Positions 42,380 through 51,216 of a stretch of 64,000 nucleotides of DNA are shown in pieces. Both the position numbers and the translations under genes were made by a program. The notes beneath the pieces were generated by a model. The model worked only from the letters and a program-made list of their open reading frames with translations. It made no database searches and was not told the DNA's origin. The stretch spans positions 248,001 through 312,000 of the forward strand of contig NZ_JBKAHK010000002.1 of the NCBI RefSeq assembly GCF_046298265.1, written 5' to 3'. Every line of letters starts with the position of its first letter. Position 1 is the stretch's first letter. This stretch comes from Gillisia xinjiangensis. Its GTDB lineage: Bacteria > Bacteroidota > Bacteroidia > Flavobacteriales > Flavobacteriaceae.

Positions 42380-44002
42380 TTAAAGTTTTACATTCATAGT
42401 TGCGTACCCCGTATGCGGCGCTCCTACTTTTATAGTTACTGTTCCCCCACCTTTTACAATCCAGGAAAGCGTCTCTTTTTCATAAGCGCCAAGTTTATCA
42501 ACCAGTTTAATCGTATTCCCTGCAAGTATGTCTTTTTTATCCTTACTAAGGGTAACCTGTAATTTTTGAAGCCACCTGGATCTTTCTCCAAGTTCTGAAT
42601 GTGTTGGAAGCGGGGAATTGTTAAGTAAATCTACGGTGATCCTGGTTAAACCTCCACTCAGTTTTTCTGTTTTAAAATTGTGAAATTCCAGTTTAGGCTG
42701 AATTTCAGCGAGTTTCACTATAAAATTCGTATGATTTTCAGCAATGCTATCCACCATTCGGTATGGTGGAGTTACCATAACAAAAGGTTTAATCCCGCCA
42801 ACCTCAACTTTTTGATTTGGGAAATCGGGGTGATTAACTTCCTGCCATGGAATAAATATATTTTTCAGATCTTCCTTTTCTGCCCAGGCCAAAAAGTTGG
42901 TTTCCGGAGTAACTTTTACTTTTTTGGTTTCGGTAGAATCTTGGATTTCCAATTTAACCTCCGGCACCCACCATCCCGGAGTGCTAAAACTCAATCTTCC
43001 GAAGTGAAAATAAGCCCATTGAAAATAATCCCCATCTGTACCCTGATTTTCCTGATTGTAGGCTTTATGCGGAATTGTTTCATTATAAATTTCTGAAACC
43101 ATCTTATTGAGTTCCACATCCTTTTCCAGCATAGAGCTCACAATCCTTTTTTCAGCATCACTTTTGTTGAATTTTAAAGGAGCTGAAAGATTATTGGCCG
43201 GACTGAAAGTTACAAATGCAAAAATATTCCATCGCTCGAACAGGTAATCCAGCAAAACCCTGCTTTCTTTTTGCGAAACCGGGTAATCCCCGGCATAAGG
43301 CTCAAATGCGGGAAATTTGTAAGTCAGGCTCTTGTTAAACGCGATCCCCTCTTCCGGGTCCTCATTATATTTTTCATCTTTATCATTGTCTATTCCTTCA
43401 GAAAACATCATATAGCGGGGTTCACTTTTAGCACCGTTTTCTGCTTTCACCAAAACCCGGAGGTCTTTTTCGTGAGGCACATACTCCCCTAAAGCACTTT
43501 CTACCCGAAACTTTGTTATAAATCCATCTTTATTTAAATCCTCATAACCGTCTTCGCTCAATCTGCCATCCCTGTCATGATCGATTTTCACCGAATTCCC
43601 TCTTCTTTCATATTTGATATTGCTGAAATATTGCGAATAAGCATCCGGAGACATATTTGGAAACACATAAAAGGTGGTGGTTTCCAGCAATTCAGCATGA
43701 TCTTTTAACAATCTATTTGCAACCTGAAGCGCCAGTTCCACACTTAACACGTGATAGCCTTCCACGCCACCTGTAACAGCGATTGCCGGTTTATTCTCAA
43801 GATCATCTATTCCTATTTGAAGCGCCCAGATATCCTGTCCGCCTTCTGTTTTAGTGAGTGAAATTAATTTTGCATTTCCCGAAGAGGCCATTTGCTGCAG
43901 TCGTTGGGCTACCTCCCGGTTTGTTGGGTAATCCTGCTGTGCGGTGGCTGAAAATATTCCGAAGAAAGCAACTGCAAACAGGCCTATTAGATTTTGATTC
44001 AT
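42380..44002 (-). CDS. M14-like secreted paralogue with altered zinc site (probable pseudopeptidase)
   Basis: A 540-residue secreted protein (signal peptide through SATA) that aligns along its whole length with the next gene's product, including NKPAIAVTGG, TFYVFPNMSPDAY and DHDRDGRLSEDG. At the zinc site the paralogue's H-S-N-E is replaced by E81-G-Y-H84. The third histidine (SYHNYG) is replaced by FSPANN, and the catalytic-glutamate region TYTNEL by SFSTPGW. Classical M14 chemistry therefore looks impossible. It may bind peptides, regulate its partner, or use another metal arrangement. The C-terminal domain is kept. It is first in the two-gene unit. Confidence 0.8.
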   Translation of the reverse strand: MNQNLIGLFAVAFFGIFSATAQQDYPTNREVAQRLQQMASSGNAKLISLTKTEGGQDIWALQIGIDDLENKPAIAVTGGVEGYHVLSVELALQVANRLLKDHAELLETTTFYVFPNMSPDAYSQYFSNIKYERRGNSVKIDHDRDGRLSEDGYEDLNKDGFITKFRVESALGEYVPHEKDLRVLVKAENGAKSEPRYMMFSEGIDNDKDEKYNEDPEEGIAFNKSLTYKFPAFEPYAGDYPVSQKESRVLLDYLFERWNIFAFVTFSPANNLSAPLKFNKSDAEKRIVSSMLEKDVELNKMVSEIYNETIPHKAYNQENQGTDGDYFQWAYFHFGRLSFSTPGWWVPEVKLEIQDSTETKKVKVTPETNFLAWAEKEDLKNIFIPWQEVNHPDFPNQKVEVGGIKPFVMVTPPYRMVDSIAENHTNFIVKLAEIQPKLEFHNFKTEKLSGGLTRITVDLLNNSPLPTHSELGERSRWLQKLQVTLSKDKKDILAGNTIKLVDKLGAYEKETLSWIVKGGGTVTIKVGAPHTGYATMNVKL

Positions 44003-44145
44003 AGGGGTTGAATATAATTATTGATAGTAATCCTTCAAAAATAGGATTTTTATTAAGTATCTCTACTTAATCCAGCTGAAATTCTCCTGAAAGCATCGCT
44101 CTTAAAGCAATTTCTTATTTTATATTTACCCTTCAAATTTTAAGA

Positions 44146-45471
44146 TTGTCTGCAATAAGTTTTAAAAATATCAACCGCCTAGCAATCCCTGCAATTATTG
44201 CCGGGATTGCAGAACCCCTGATCTCTTTAACCGACATTGCCATTATAGGAAATGTAGATAAAAACCCCATCGAGTCCCTTGCCGCAGCGGGAATTGTTGG
44301 TTCTTTTCTTTCGGCCATTATCTGGATCGTGGCACAAACAAAAACCGCGATTTCTTCTATCGTATCCCAGCATTTAGGAGCAAATCGTTTGCACGCGGTA
44401 AAAACCCTGATTCCACAGGCAATCTATTTCAACCTTCTCTTCAGCATTGTGATTTATGTAACTACTGCTTTTTTTGCTGAAGCTATTTTCTCAGCCTACA
44501 ATGCGGAAGGTTTAATCTTAAGTTATTCTGAAGAATATTATCAAATTCGTGCTTTAGGATATCCGCTAACCCTGGTGACCTTCGCAATATTTGGTATTTT
44601 TCGCGGACTCCAAAATACCTTGTGGGCAATGAAATGCAGTATCACCGGCGCCCTGGTCAATGTAATTTTAGATTTCACTCTTGTTTATGGAATTGAAGGA
44701 TTTATTCCGGCCATGCATTTAAAAGGTGCCGCATACGCAAGTCTTGCTGCACAGGCTACAATGCTGGTTATGGCATTATGGTTTTTCTTTAAAAAGACGC
44801 CTTTTCATTTAAAACTGAGTTTTAATATCAATCCACAGTTAAAAGGCCTGCTTCTTATGGCTGCAAATCTATTTGTTCGCACCGCTGCACTTAATTTTGC
44901 TATCTATCTCGCCAATGCATATGCCACAGGTTATGGCAAAAATTATATCGCGGCACAAAGTATCCTTATGAACATCTGGCTGTTTTTCTCCTTTTTTATC
45001 GATGGTTATGCAAATGCCGGAAATGCGATTGGAGGCAAGCTCCTGGGCGCCAGGGATTATAAAAGCTTGTGGGAACTAAGCAAAAAGATCAGTAAATATT
45101 CAGTTTTTATAGCTTTTATTTTAATGGGGATTTGCGCCCTGTTTTATGATGAGATTGGGCTTATCTTTAATAAGGAAGACAGCGTTCTAATGCTTTTTTA
45201 TTCTGTGTTTTGGCTGGTTTTATTAATGCAGCCGGTAAATGCGATCGCCTTTATGTTCGACGGAATTTTTAAAGGACTGGGAGAAGCAAAATATCTTCGG
45301 AATCTTTTACTTGCAGCTACATTTTTAGGATTCACTCCTGCATTGCTTATCGCAGATCACTTCGGAATGAAACTCTATGCCATCTGGATCGCTTTCTTTG
45401 TATGGATGCTTATTCGCAGCAGTGCACTTGTAATTCAATTCCGAAGAAAATATTTGAAAAAGGAGATTTGA
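44146..45471 (+). CDS. MATE-family efflux transporter (DinF-like)
   Basis: A 441-residue multidrug and toxin extrusion protein with about 12 hydrophobic helices in two halves. Conserved spots include IAGIAEPLISLTDIAIIGN at the first helix and GIFRGLQNTLWAM, typical of the DinF branch. It probably exports organic cations or lipids using a Na+ or H+ gradient. The start is TTG at 44146, since no ATG precedes the first helix. It is divergent from the M14 pair. Confidence 0.92.
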   Translation: MSAISFKNINRLAIPAIIAGIAEPLISLTDIAIIGNVDKNPIESLAAAGIVGSFLSAIIWIVAQTKTAISSIVSQHLGANRLHAVKTLIPQAIYFNLLFSIVIYVTTAFFAEAIFSAYNAEGLILSYSEEYYQIRALGYPLTLVTFAIFGIFRGLQNTLWAMKCSITGALVNVILDFTLVYGIEGFIPAMHLKGAAYASLAAQATMLVMALWFFFKKTPFHLKLSFNINPQLKGLLLMAANLFVRTAALNFAIYLANAYATGYGKNYIAAQSILMNIWLFFSFFIDGYANAGNAIGGKLLGARDYKSLWELSKKISKYSVFIAFILMGICALFYDEIGLIFNKEDSVLMLFYSVFWLVLLMQPVNAIAFMFDGIFKGLGEAKYLRNLLLAATFLGFTPALLIADHFGMKLYAIWIAFFVWMLIRSSALVIQFRRKYLKKEI

Positions 45472-45679
45472 TCAAGCTTTTAATAAATAAATCTGAAGAA
45501 TTTCTATGATGAAATCGTTCTTCCCGCCACCAATGCACGAATTAATAAATATTAAAAATTAGTTTAAATTGATGAGATTGCCTTTTGTTTTCTTGGGAAA
45601 TCGCTAGAAATTACCTTAAAAATCAGTTAAAACCGGAGTTTGAACCAAGGAAGGACTGCACTTTATAAAGCATTATACT

Positions 45680-45687
45680 TACATTTG
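45680..45687 (+). promoter_or_regulatory. TAnnTTTG -7 box upstream of the crotonase gene
   Basis: TACATTTG, 17 bp before the ATG at 45704, giving a very short leader. The remainder of the 232-bp gap has no feature I recognise. Confidence 0.4.
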
Positions 45688-45703
45688 ATAAAATTCACCA
45701 GCT

Positions 45704-46471
45704 ATGACCACAACCCGGGAAAACGGAAGTTTATATATAAGCATTGAGAACAAGATCGCAACAATTGAATTTGGACATCCGGCCAGCAATTCATTTCCTT
45801 CAGAATTACTGGAACGACTTCAAAAGGGATTTCAAACCCTCTCAGAAGATGAAAGTGTGAATGTGATCGTGTTAAAATCGGAAGGAGAAAAGGCCTTTTG
45901 TGCCGGTGCTTCTTTTGATGAACTTGTAGCCGTGGAGAGTATGCAACAGGGGAAATTGTTTTTTTCCGGTTTTGCCAATGTAATCAATGCCATGAGGGAT
46001 TGTAATAAACTGATCATTGGCCGAATCCAGGGAAAAACCGTTGGCGGAGGAGTTGGACTCGCTGCCGCTTGTGATTACGTTCTGGCCACTGAAGCTGCCT
46101 CGATAAAACTTTCCGAATTAAGCATTGGGATAGGACCTTTTGTGATCGCTCCGGCGGTGGAACGCAAAATTGGCATTTCCGGGCTGGCAGAACTGAGCCT
46201 GGCAGCGCACGAATGGAAAAATGCCTATTGGGCTAAGGAAAAAGGTTTATATGCAAAGGTGTTCGACTCCATTAAAGAGCTGGATAATGAAATACTCCTT
46301 TTTTCAGAAAAACTGGCCTCTTATAACCCACAGGCGCTGCTGGAAATGAAAAGGATCCTTTGGGAAAATACGGCAAGCTGGAAAAATTTGCTTCATGAAA
46401 GAGCTGCAATCAGTGGGGAATTGGTGCTTTCAGAATTTTCAAAACAGGCATTATCCAGATTTAAAAAATAG
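45704..46471 (+). CDS. Enoyl-CoA hydratase/isomerase family protein
   Basis: A 255-residue crotonase-fold protein acting on acyl-CoA. The oxyanion-hole segments are AFCAGASFDEL and GKTVGGGVGLAAACDYVLA. By alignment, the first catalytic glutamate of hydratases seems replaced within GGGVGLA while the second is kept in KLSELSIGIG, so it may be a methylglutaconyl-CoA-hydratase-like, isomerase or lyase member. It is not next to other beta-oxidation genes. Confidence 0.87.
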   Translation: MTTTRENGSLYISIENKIATIEFGHPASNSFPSELLERLQKGFQTLSEDESVNVIVLKSEGEKAFCAGASFDELVAVESMQQGKLFFSGFANVINAMRDCNKLIIGRIQGKTVGGGVGLAAACDYVLATEAASIKLSELSIGIGPFVIAPAVERKIGISGLAELSLAAHEWKNAYWAKEKGLYAKVFDSIKELDNEILLFSEKLASYNPQALLEMKRILWENTASWKNLLHERAAISGELVLSEFSKQALSRFKK

Positions 46472-46565
46472 AATATCAGATTCATTAACCTTTAAAGCTT
46501 GAAAAAAAGGGGTTTTAGCCAAAACGATCACATTTAATTTAAATACCTTTCTAAAAATAAAACTT

Positions 46566-46730
46566 ATGTCATTTCAACTCGAGATACCTAAAGATCAACA
46601 ACCCACTCCTGAACAGGAATGGGGATTTACCATTTGGGAATTTATTATGGGAAACCTTTGGTATATCATTGGGATCATTGTAATTCTTGCCATTTTTTTT
46701 TACGCAAGGTCTTATATGAAAAAACACTAA
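46566..46730 (+). CDS. Small single-span membrane protein, 54 aa
   Basis: MSFQLEIPKDQQPTPEQEWG begins an N-terminal soluble stretch; residues ~28-46 (LWYIIGIIVILAIFFY region) form one transmembrane helix, and the protein ends RSYMKKH. The positive C-terminus suggests N-out topology. It is followed 3 bp later by another small membrane gene. I know no family for it. The small size lowers certainty, but the clean frame, charged ends and tandem partner support a real gene. Confidence 0.55.
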   Translation: MSFQLEIPKDQQPTPEQEWGFTIWEFIMGNLWYIIGIIVILAIFFYARSYMKKH

Positions 46731-46733
46731 ATC

Positions 46734-46865
46734 ATGATTCAAAACGATATTCCTGTAAGTGAAGAAACCTACACTATTTTCAGTTTTTTAAGTGGGATGG
46801 GGCTTTGGCTTATCCTGGCAATTGCATTAATTGGAGTTGTACTATATAAGAAATTCAAAAAGTGA
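46734..46865 (+). CDS. Small single-span membrane protein, 43 aa
   Basis: Begins MIQNDIPVSEETYTIFSFLS, then one helix (GLWLILAIALIGVVLY) and a KKFKK tail. The design matches the preceding gene: short acidic N-terminus, one helix, basic C-terminus. It ends one base before the convergent oxygenase gene. Small paired membrane proteins like this can be subunits of respiratory or transport complexes, but no partner is in view. Confidence 0.5.
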   Translation: MIQNDIPVSEETYTIFSFLSGMGLWLILAIALIGVVLYKKFKK

Positions 46866-47519
46866 TCAACGCGTTTTTAACCAACCTGTAATACTTAACC
46901 GGGTTGTTTTTACGGGTTTTACCTCGTGTTCCAGCACCTGACTTTCAAAGATCACCACCCTTCCTGGAAAGGGATAAATGCTTTTTGCAACCTCAACGCC
47001 GTTTTCTTCCTTATAAATCACCAGTTCCCCGCCATTTTCAGGTTTCCAATCCTCATCGTTTAAATAACACACAAGGGAAAGTTTTCGTCGGTCGTCATTT
47101 TGAAAAGTATCCAGGTGCCTTTTGTAAAAAGTTCCTTCAGGATAAATGGCATAATGAAATTCCTTCTGAAGGATCCCCAAAAAGCAGGTTTTATTGAGGT
47201 ATTCAACAAGCGCGTTTATCTTTCTAAAAAATAGCTGCTCTGCTTCCCCCGCTTCAGATTCATTGATCCACAGAATAAAATCACCCCGCACCGCTTTCTC
47301 AATCGTTTCATTTACCCTATTGCCAATAGCCGCTTTTTTAAAACGCTCTTCTTCATATTTATTAAGAAGTACAGTTCTTATAGAACCCACTTCTTCGGCG
47401 TCAAAAAAATCCTCCACTATACAATATTGATCCTCCAGCAACCCGGAAATAATCTTTTCATAAAGCGGATTTTCCTTAAACTCCAGTTGTTCAAACAATT
47501 CAGAAGAAGAACTAATCAT
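46866..47519 (-). CDS. 2-oxoglutarate/Fe(II)-dependent oxygenase, prolyl-4-hydroxylase-like
   Basis: A 217-residue double-stranded beta-helix dioxygenase. The iron ligands are H135 and D137 (YKRHLDTF) and H198 (VLEHEV); R207 (TRLSITGW) binds 2-oxoglutarate. Lys/Glu-rich N-terminal helices precede the core. Substrates of bacterial members include proteins (such as EF-Tu prolines) and small molecules; this one is unknown. It lies tail-to-tail with the small membrane genes. Confidence 0.9.
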   Translation of the reverse strand: MISSSSELFEQLEFKENPLYEKIISGLLEDQYCIVEDFFDAEEVGSIRTVLLNKYEEERFKKAAIGNRVNETIEKAVRGDFILWINESEAGEAEQLFFRKINALVEYLNKTCFLGILQKEFHYAIYPEGTFYKRHLDTFQNDDRRKLSLVCYLNDEDWKPENGGELVIYKEENGVEVAKSIYPFPGRVVIFESQVLEHEVKPVKTTRLSITGWLKTR

Positions 47520-47598
47520 AATATATATTTTAAAAAGACGCCAAATATACTGCAGGAAAGCTTTGGTTGTATCTTAAATTTAAGGTGATAAAAATCTT

Positions 47599-47606
47599 TA
47601 TCTTTG
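47599..47606 (+). promoter_or_regulatory. TAnnTTTG -7 box upstream of queD
   Basis: TATCTTTG, 16 bp before the queD ATG. This box contains the TTG that would be the start of a longer frame, which argues for the ATG at 47622 as the real start. Confidence 0.5.
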
Positions 47607-47621
47607 CACCAAATAACGATT

Positions 47622-48098
47622 ATGAGCAAGATCAGGATCACCAAACAATTTTCTTTTGAAACCGGCCACGCTCTATACGGGTACGATGGCAAATGTAAAA
47701 ATGTTCACGGGCACAGTTATAAATTAAGCGTAACGGTAATAGGCGACCCAATTACCGATAAAACTAATGTAAAATACGGAATGGTGATAGATTTTGGCGA
47801 TCTAAAAAAGATCGTGAAATCTGAAATTGTGGACCTTTTTGATCATGCGACGGTTTTTAATAAAAACACCCCACACATTGAGCTTGCCAGGGAACTTGAA
47901 AGTCGGGACCATAACGTGATTTTAGTAGAATATCAACCTACCAGTGAAAATATGGTAGTGGATTTTTCTGAAAAAATAAAAAACCGGTTGCCGGATCACA
48001 TCAAGTTACACTCGCTAAGGCTTCAGGAAACCGAATCTTCCTTTGCAGAGTGGTATGCAAGTGATCAGGAAGCCCCCCAGCCCCCAAAGAGGGAGTAA
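47622..48098 (+). CDS. queD: 6-carboxy-5,6,7,8-tetrahydropterin synthase (PTPS/QueD family)
   Basis: Converts 7,8-dihydroneopterin triphosphate to 6-carboxytetrahydropterin in queuosine synthesis. From the ATG at 47622 the protein has 158 residues. The zinc histidines are in TGHALYGYDG and KNVHGHSYKL, and the catalytic cysteine in GKCKNVHGH. The last nine residues (EAPQPPKRE) are unlike the family and match a GC-rich dispersed repeat, so the natural end may have been around SDQ and been extended. The pyruvoyltetrahydropterin synthase activity is an alternative. Confidence 0.9.
   Translation: MSKIRITKQFSFETGHALYGYDGKCKNVHGHSYKLSVTVIGDPITDKTNVKYGMVIDFGDLKKIVKSEIVDLFDHATVFNKNTPHIELARELESRDHNVILVEYQPTSENMVVDFSEKIKNRLPDHIKLHSLRLQETESSFAEWYASDQEAPQPPKRE
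48069..48098 (+). repeat. GC-rich repeat inside the queD 3' end
   Basis: GAAGCCCCCCAGCCCCCAAA then GAGGGAGTAA. It matches the reverse complement of 12420-12450, where it lies just outside the amaB gene. Here it supplies the last codons and the stop codon of queD. Confidence 0.55.
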
Positions 48099-48220
48099 AA
48101 AAAGGCTCCTAACCTTTTTTTCCAGGCAGAAGATTGAGACGGAAGGGTTACTTTACCAAATCCTCATTACTTCAAGGTCCAAACCGAAATTATTTTATAT
48201 TTACAGTTCAGATTAATTCT

Positions 48221-48979
48221 ATGAACATTCCCCGAGGCAAAAAAATATATTTTTCGAGCGACAATCATCTGGGTGCACCTACCCAAGAGGAAAGCAAACC
48301 ACGGGAACTTCGGTTTGTGAAATGGCTGGATGAAATCAAAGAAGATGCTGCGGCTATTTTTTTGCTTGGCGATCTCTTCGACTTTTGGTTTGAATATAAA
48401 CATGTAGTCCCAAAAGGTTTTGTACGAACCCTTGGAAAACTTGCCGAAATTCGCGACAGCGGAATCCCCATTTATTTTTTTGTTGGAAATCATGATCTCT
48501 GGATGGATGATTATTTTGAAAAGGAATTGAATATTCCTGTTTTTCACAAACCACAGGAATTTAAATTCAACTACAAAAAATTTCTGGTGGGTCACGGAGA
48601 TGGCCTGGGGCCTGGAGATCATGGATATAAGCGTATGAAAAAGGTATTCACAAATCCTGTCTCAAAATGGTTGTATCGATGGCTGCATCCGGATATAGGT
48701 GTGCCTTTAGCGAAACATTTATCGGTTAAAAACAAAATGATATCGGGAGTAGAGGATCAAAAATTTCAAGGTGAGGAAGGTGAATGGCTTATTCAATATT
48801 GCAAGCAAAAACTGGAAACTACACATTACGATTATTTCATCTTCGGGCACCGCCATCTTCCTTTGGAAATTGACCTGAATGGCAAATCTACCTACATCAA
48901 TTTAGGCGACTGGATTTCTCATTATACCTATGGAGAGTTTGATGGAAATGAATTAAAGCTGAAAATATTCCAGGTTTAA
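48221..48979 (+). CDS. lpxH: UDP-2,3-diacylglucosamine diphosphatase
   Basis: Cleaves UDP-2,3-diacylglucosamine to lipid X in lipid A synthesis. The 252-residue metallophosphoesterase has the di-metal motifs IYFSSDNHLG, LLGDLFDFWFEY, FVGNHDLWM, GHGDG and FGHRHLP. I use the ATG at 48221 because the first motif should lie close to the start; the frame opens earlier (48134) without family similarity. Confidence 0.92.
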   Translation: MNIPRGKKIYFSSDNHLGAPTQEESKPRELRFVKWLDEIKEDAAAIFLLGDLFDFWFEYKHVVPKGFVRTLGKLAEIRDSGIPIYFFVGNHDLWMDDYFEKELNIPVFHKPQEFKFNYKKFLVGHGDGLGPGDHGYKRMKKVFTNPVSKWLYRWLHPDIGVPLAKHLSVKNKMISGVEDQKFQGEEGEWLIQYCKQKLETTHYDYFIFGHRHLPLEIDLNGKSTYINLGDWISHYTYGEFDGNELKLKIFQV

Positions 48980-49032
48980 AATTCTTCATTGAATTTTTCC
49001 AAAGTTTAAATCTTCAACTGGATTTCGATATT

Positions 49033-50727
49033 TTACGAACTTATATCCTTCAATTTCAATTGCAAACTTACATTCCCATTCCATTCGTTTTCATCAAGGG
49101 AATACACGGCATTGAATTTTTTCTTATCTGTGATGAGTTCACTTTTATTGCCCAGGTTAAAGCCAATTGCATCAATAGATACAGAAGTATGACTTTGTTT
49201 CACCCTGCATTTTAAATGAAGATCGTCCCCGCCCACACATTTCCCATAACCGGTATCTTTTAGGTTTTTGGTAAGAAATACCGGGGACATATTCCCGGGA
49301 CCATGAGGAGCGAATTGCTTCAGGATCCTATGGAATTTGGGAGAAATATCATCCAGTGCCAGCTCTGCGTCTATAGCTATTTCTGGAATCAGAAGTCGTT
49401 TATCTATACTAGAAGCAACTACTTCCTCAAATTTCTGTTTAAAACCTTCATAGTCTGATTCCAAAAGCGTGAGTCCTGCAGCATATTTATGTCCGCCAAA
49501 TTGCTCGATGAATTCTTTACATCCCTCCAGTGCATCATACACATCAAAATCCTTTACAGACCGGGCCGAAGCAGCGAGTTTATCTCCGCTTTTAGTAAAA
49601 ACCAATGTAGGCCTGTAATAGGTTTCAGTTAATCTGGAAGCGACAATCCCAATGACGCCCTTATGCCAGTTTTTATCATAAACTACGGTTGTAAACCGTT
49701 CCTTTTCCCGCAGTTCTTCAATTTGCACAAGGGCTTCTGCGGTAATGGCTTTATCTGCTTCCCTTCTGTCTGAATTAAAGGTTTCTATTTCTGAAGCAAA
49801 AAGATCAGCGGTTTCCTGATTTTCTTCCACCAACAAATTCACAGCATAAAGTCCGTGTTTCATTCTCCCGGCTGCATTAATGCGGGGAGCAATTATAAAA
49901 ACCACATCGGTTATAGTAAGGGTTTCTTTTTTTATTTGTTTTATAATTGCCTTAAATCCGGGGCGTGGTGCAACATTGATAACCCGTAACCCATGATAGG
50001 CCAGAATGCGGTTTTCTCCTGTAATTGGGACAATATCTGCTCCTATTGCGGTAGCTACAAGATCGAGATAGGGCAACAGCGTATCCATAGAATACCCATT
50101 CTGGATTACCCAGGCCTGCATCAGTTTAAACCCAACTCCACAGCCACAAAGCTCCTTGTATGGATACTCACAATCCTCCCGTTTTGGATCCAACACCGCA
50201 ACCGCTTTTGGGATTTTTTCTCCAGGCCTGTGATGGTCGCAAATAATGAAATCGATATTTTTTTCAGAAGCATACGCTACTTTGTCAATTGCTTTTATAC
50301 CGCAATCCAAAGCGATGATTAAACTAATGTCATTATCGGCTGCAAAGTCTATCCCTTTATAGGAGATCCCATAACCTTCATCATACCTGTCCGGGATATA
50401 GGTGGCCACATTGGGATAAAAAGTTTTTAACCAGGATGAAATTAAAGCTACACTTGTGGTACCGTCTACATCATAATCCCCATAAACCATAATATTTTCT
50501 TCGGAAGTGATTGCTCTCGCTATCCTTTCAACGGCCAGATTCATATCCTTCATCAGGAACGGGTCATGCAGATCCTCCAAAGAAGGCCGAAAAAATTTTT
50601 TTGCCGATTCAAAATCTTCAATTCCCCTTTGTGCCAAAAGAGACGCCACCGGAATTTCTATTCCAAGCTGAGAAGCGAGTTTTGTAACGGTTTCAGGGTT
50701 TGGTTTTGGTTTTAGCGTCCAGCGCAT
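49033..50727 (-). CDS. recJ: Single-stranded-DNA-specific exonuclease
   Basis: A 5'-3' ssDNA exonuclease in recombination and mismatch repair. The 564-residue protein has the DHH-family motifs YGDYDVDGTTSVALI, IALDCGIKA, IICDHHRPG and, later, APRINAAGRMKHG. The DHHA1 motif GGHKYAAGLTL is near residue ~420, followed by the OB-fold. The length is normal. Convergent with lpxH. Confidence 0.96.
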   Translation of the reverse strand: MRWTLKPKPNPETVTKLASQLGIEIPVASLLAQRGIEDFESAKKFFRPSLEDLHDPFLMKDMNLAVERIARAITSEENIMVYGDYDVDGTTSVALISSWLKTFYPNVATYIPDRYDEGYGISYKGIDFAADNDISLIIALDCGIKAIDKVAYASEKNIDFIICDHHRPGEKIPKAVAVLDPKREDCEYPYKELCGCGVGFKLMQAWVIQNGYSMDTLLPYLDLVATAIGADIVPITGENRILAYHGLRVINVAPRPGFKAIIKQIKKETLTITDVVFIIAPRINAAGRMKHGLYAVNLLVEENQETADLFASEIETFNSDRREADKAITAEALVQIEELREKERFTTVVYDKNWHKGVIGIVASRLTETYYRPTLVFTKSGDKLAASARSVKDFDVYDALEGCKEFIEQFGGHKYAAGLTLLESDYEGFKQKFEEVVASSIDKRLLIPEIAIDAELALDDISPKFHRILKQFAPHGPGNMSPVFLTKNLKDTGYGKCVGGDDLHLKCRVKQSHTSVSIDAIGFNLGNKSELITDKKKFNAVYSLDENEWNGNVSLQLKLKDISS

Positions 50728-50767
50728 TTTCTGTTTGGTTTATATAGTTTAAGATACTAAAAGAAAC

Positions 50768-51112
50768 TTATTTTTTCTCTAATGGATTTCCTTTAAATTC
50801 TATTCCATCCCATCCTGTTTTCATGAAATTTCTAATATTAAGATGATTTTTGGCATCAAAATTTTCAAGAACATCATCAAAATAATATTTTCCAAAACAA
50901 GAAAGGGTGAAATACTCGCTTAGCCCCTCAAGTTTTGCAAAGGCAAAGATCTTACAGCTGCCGTTATTTTCCCCAGGGTTATTCTTTAGATCCCCGTTAG
51001 TGAATGCGGAAGGTGTAAAGTTATAATGATCCTCAATAACCTGAATGGTCCTTAAAAATTCATTTTCTTTGGGATCCTGTTTTAAGGCTGTGATAAATTG
51101 GGTAGGGTTCAT
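50768..51112 (-). CDS. HopJ-family protein
   Basis: A 114-residue protein of the HopJ type III effector family (PF08888-like), widespread in non-pathogens and of unknown function. The family pattern IEDHYNFTPSAFTNG, NGSCKIFAFAKLEGLS and FTLSCFGKYYFDDVL is visible. The name comes from a Pseudomonas effector and says nothing about secretion here: there is no type III system in view. It sits 40 bp upstream of recJ. Confidence 0.88.
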   Translation of the reverse strand: MNPTQFITALKQDPKENEFLRTIQVIEDHYNFTPSAFTNGDLKNNPGENNGSCKIFAFAKLEGLSEYFTLSCFGKYYFDDVLENFDAKNHLNIRNFMKTGWDGIEFKGNPLEKK

Positions 51113-51216
51113 AGGTATCTTTTTCTGTGATCACCAATTACGTATTAGTGCACAATTAATTATTCGTTTTCTGCTTCTTGGAATTTAAAGGGGTGTGAAA
51201 ATATAAAAAAATAGTG

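Noticed and set aside
47604..47621. TTG start giving six more residues for QueD
   Set aside because: The TTG is part of the TATCTTTG promoter box.
48134..48220. N-terminal extension of LpxH
   Set aside because: No similarity to the family; the first metal motif follows directly after the ATG at 48221.
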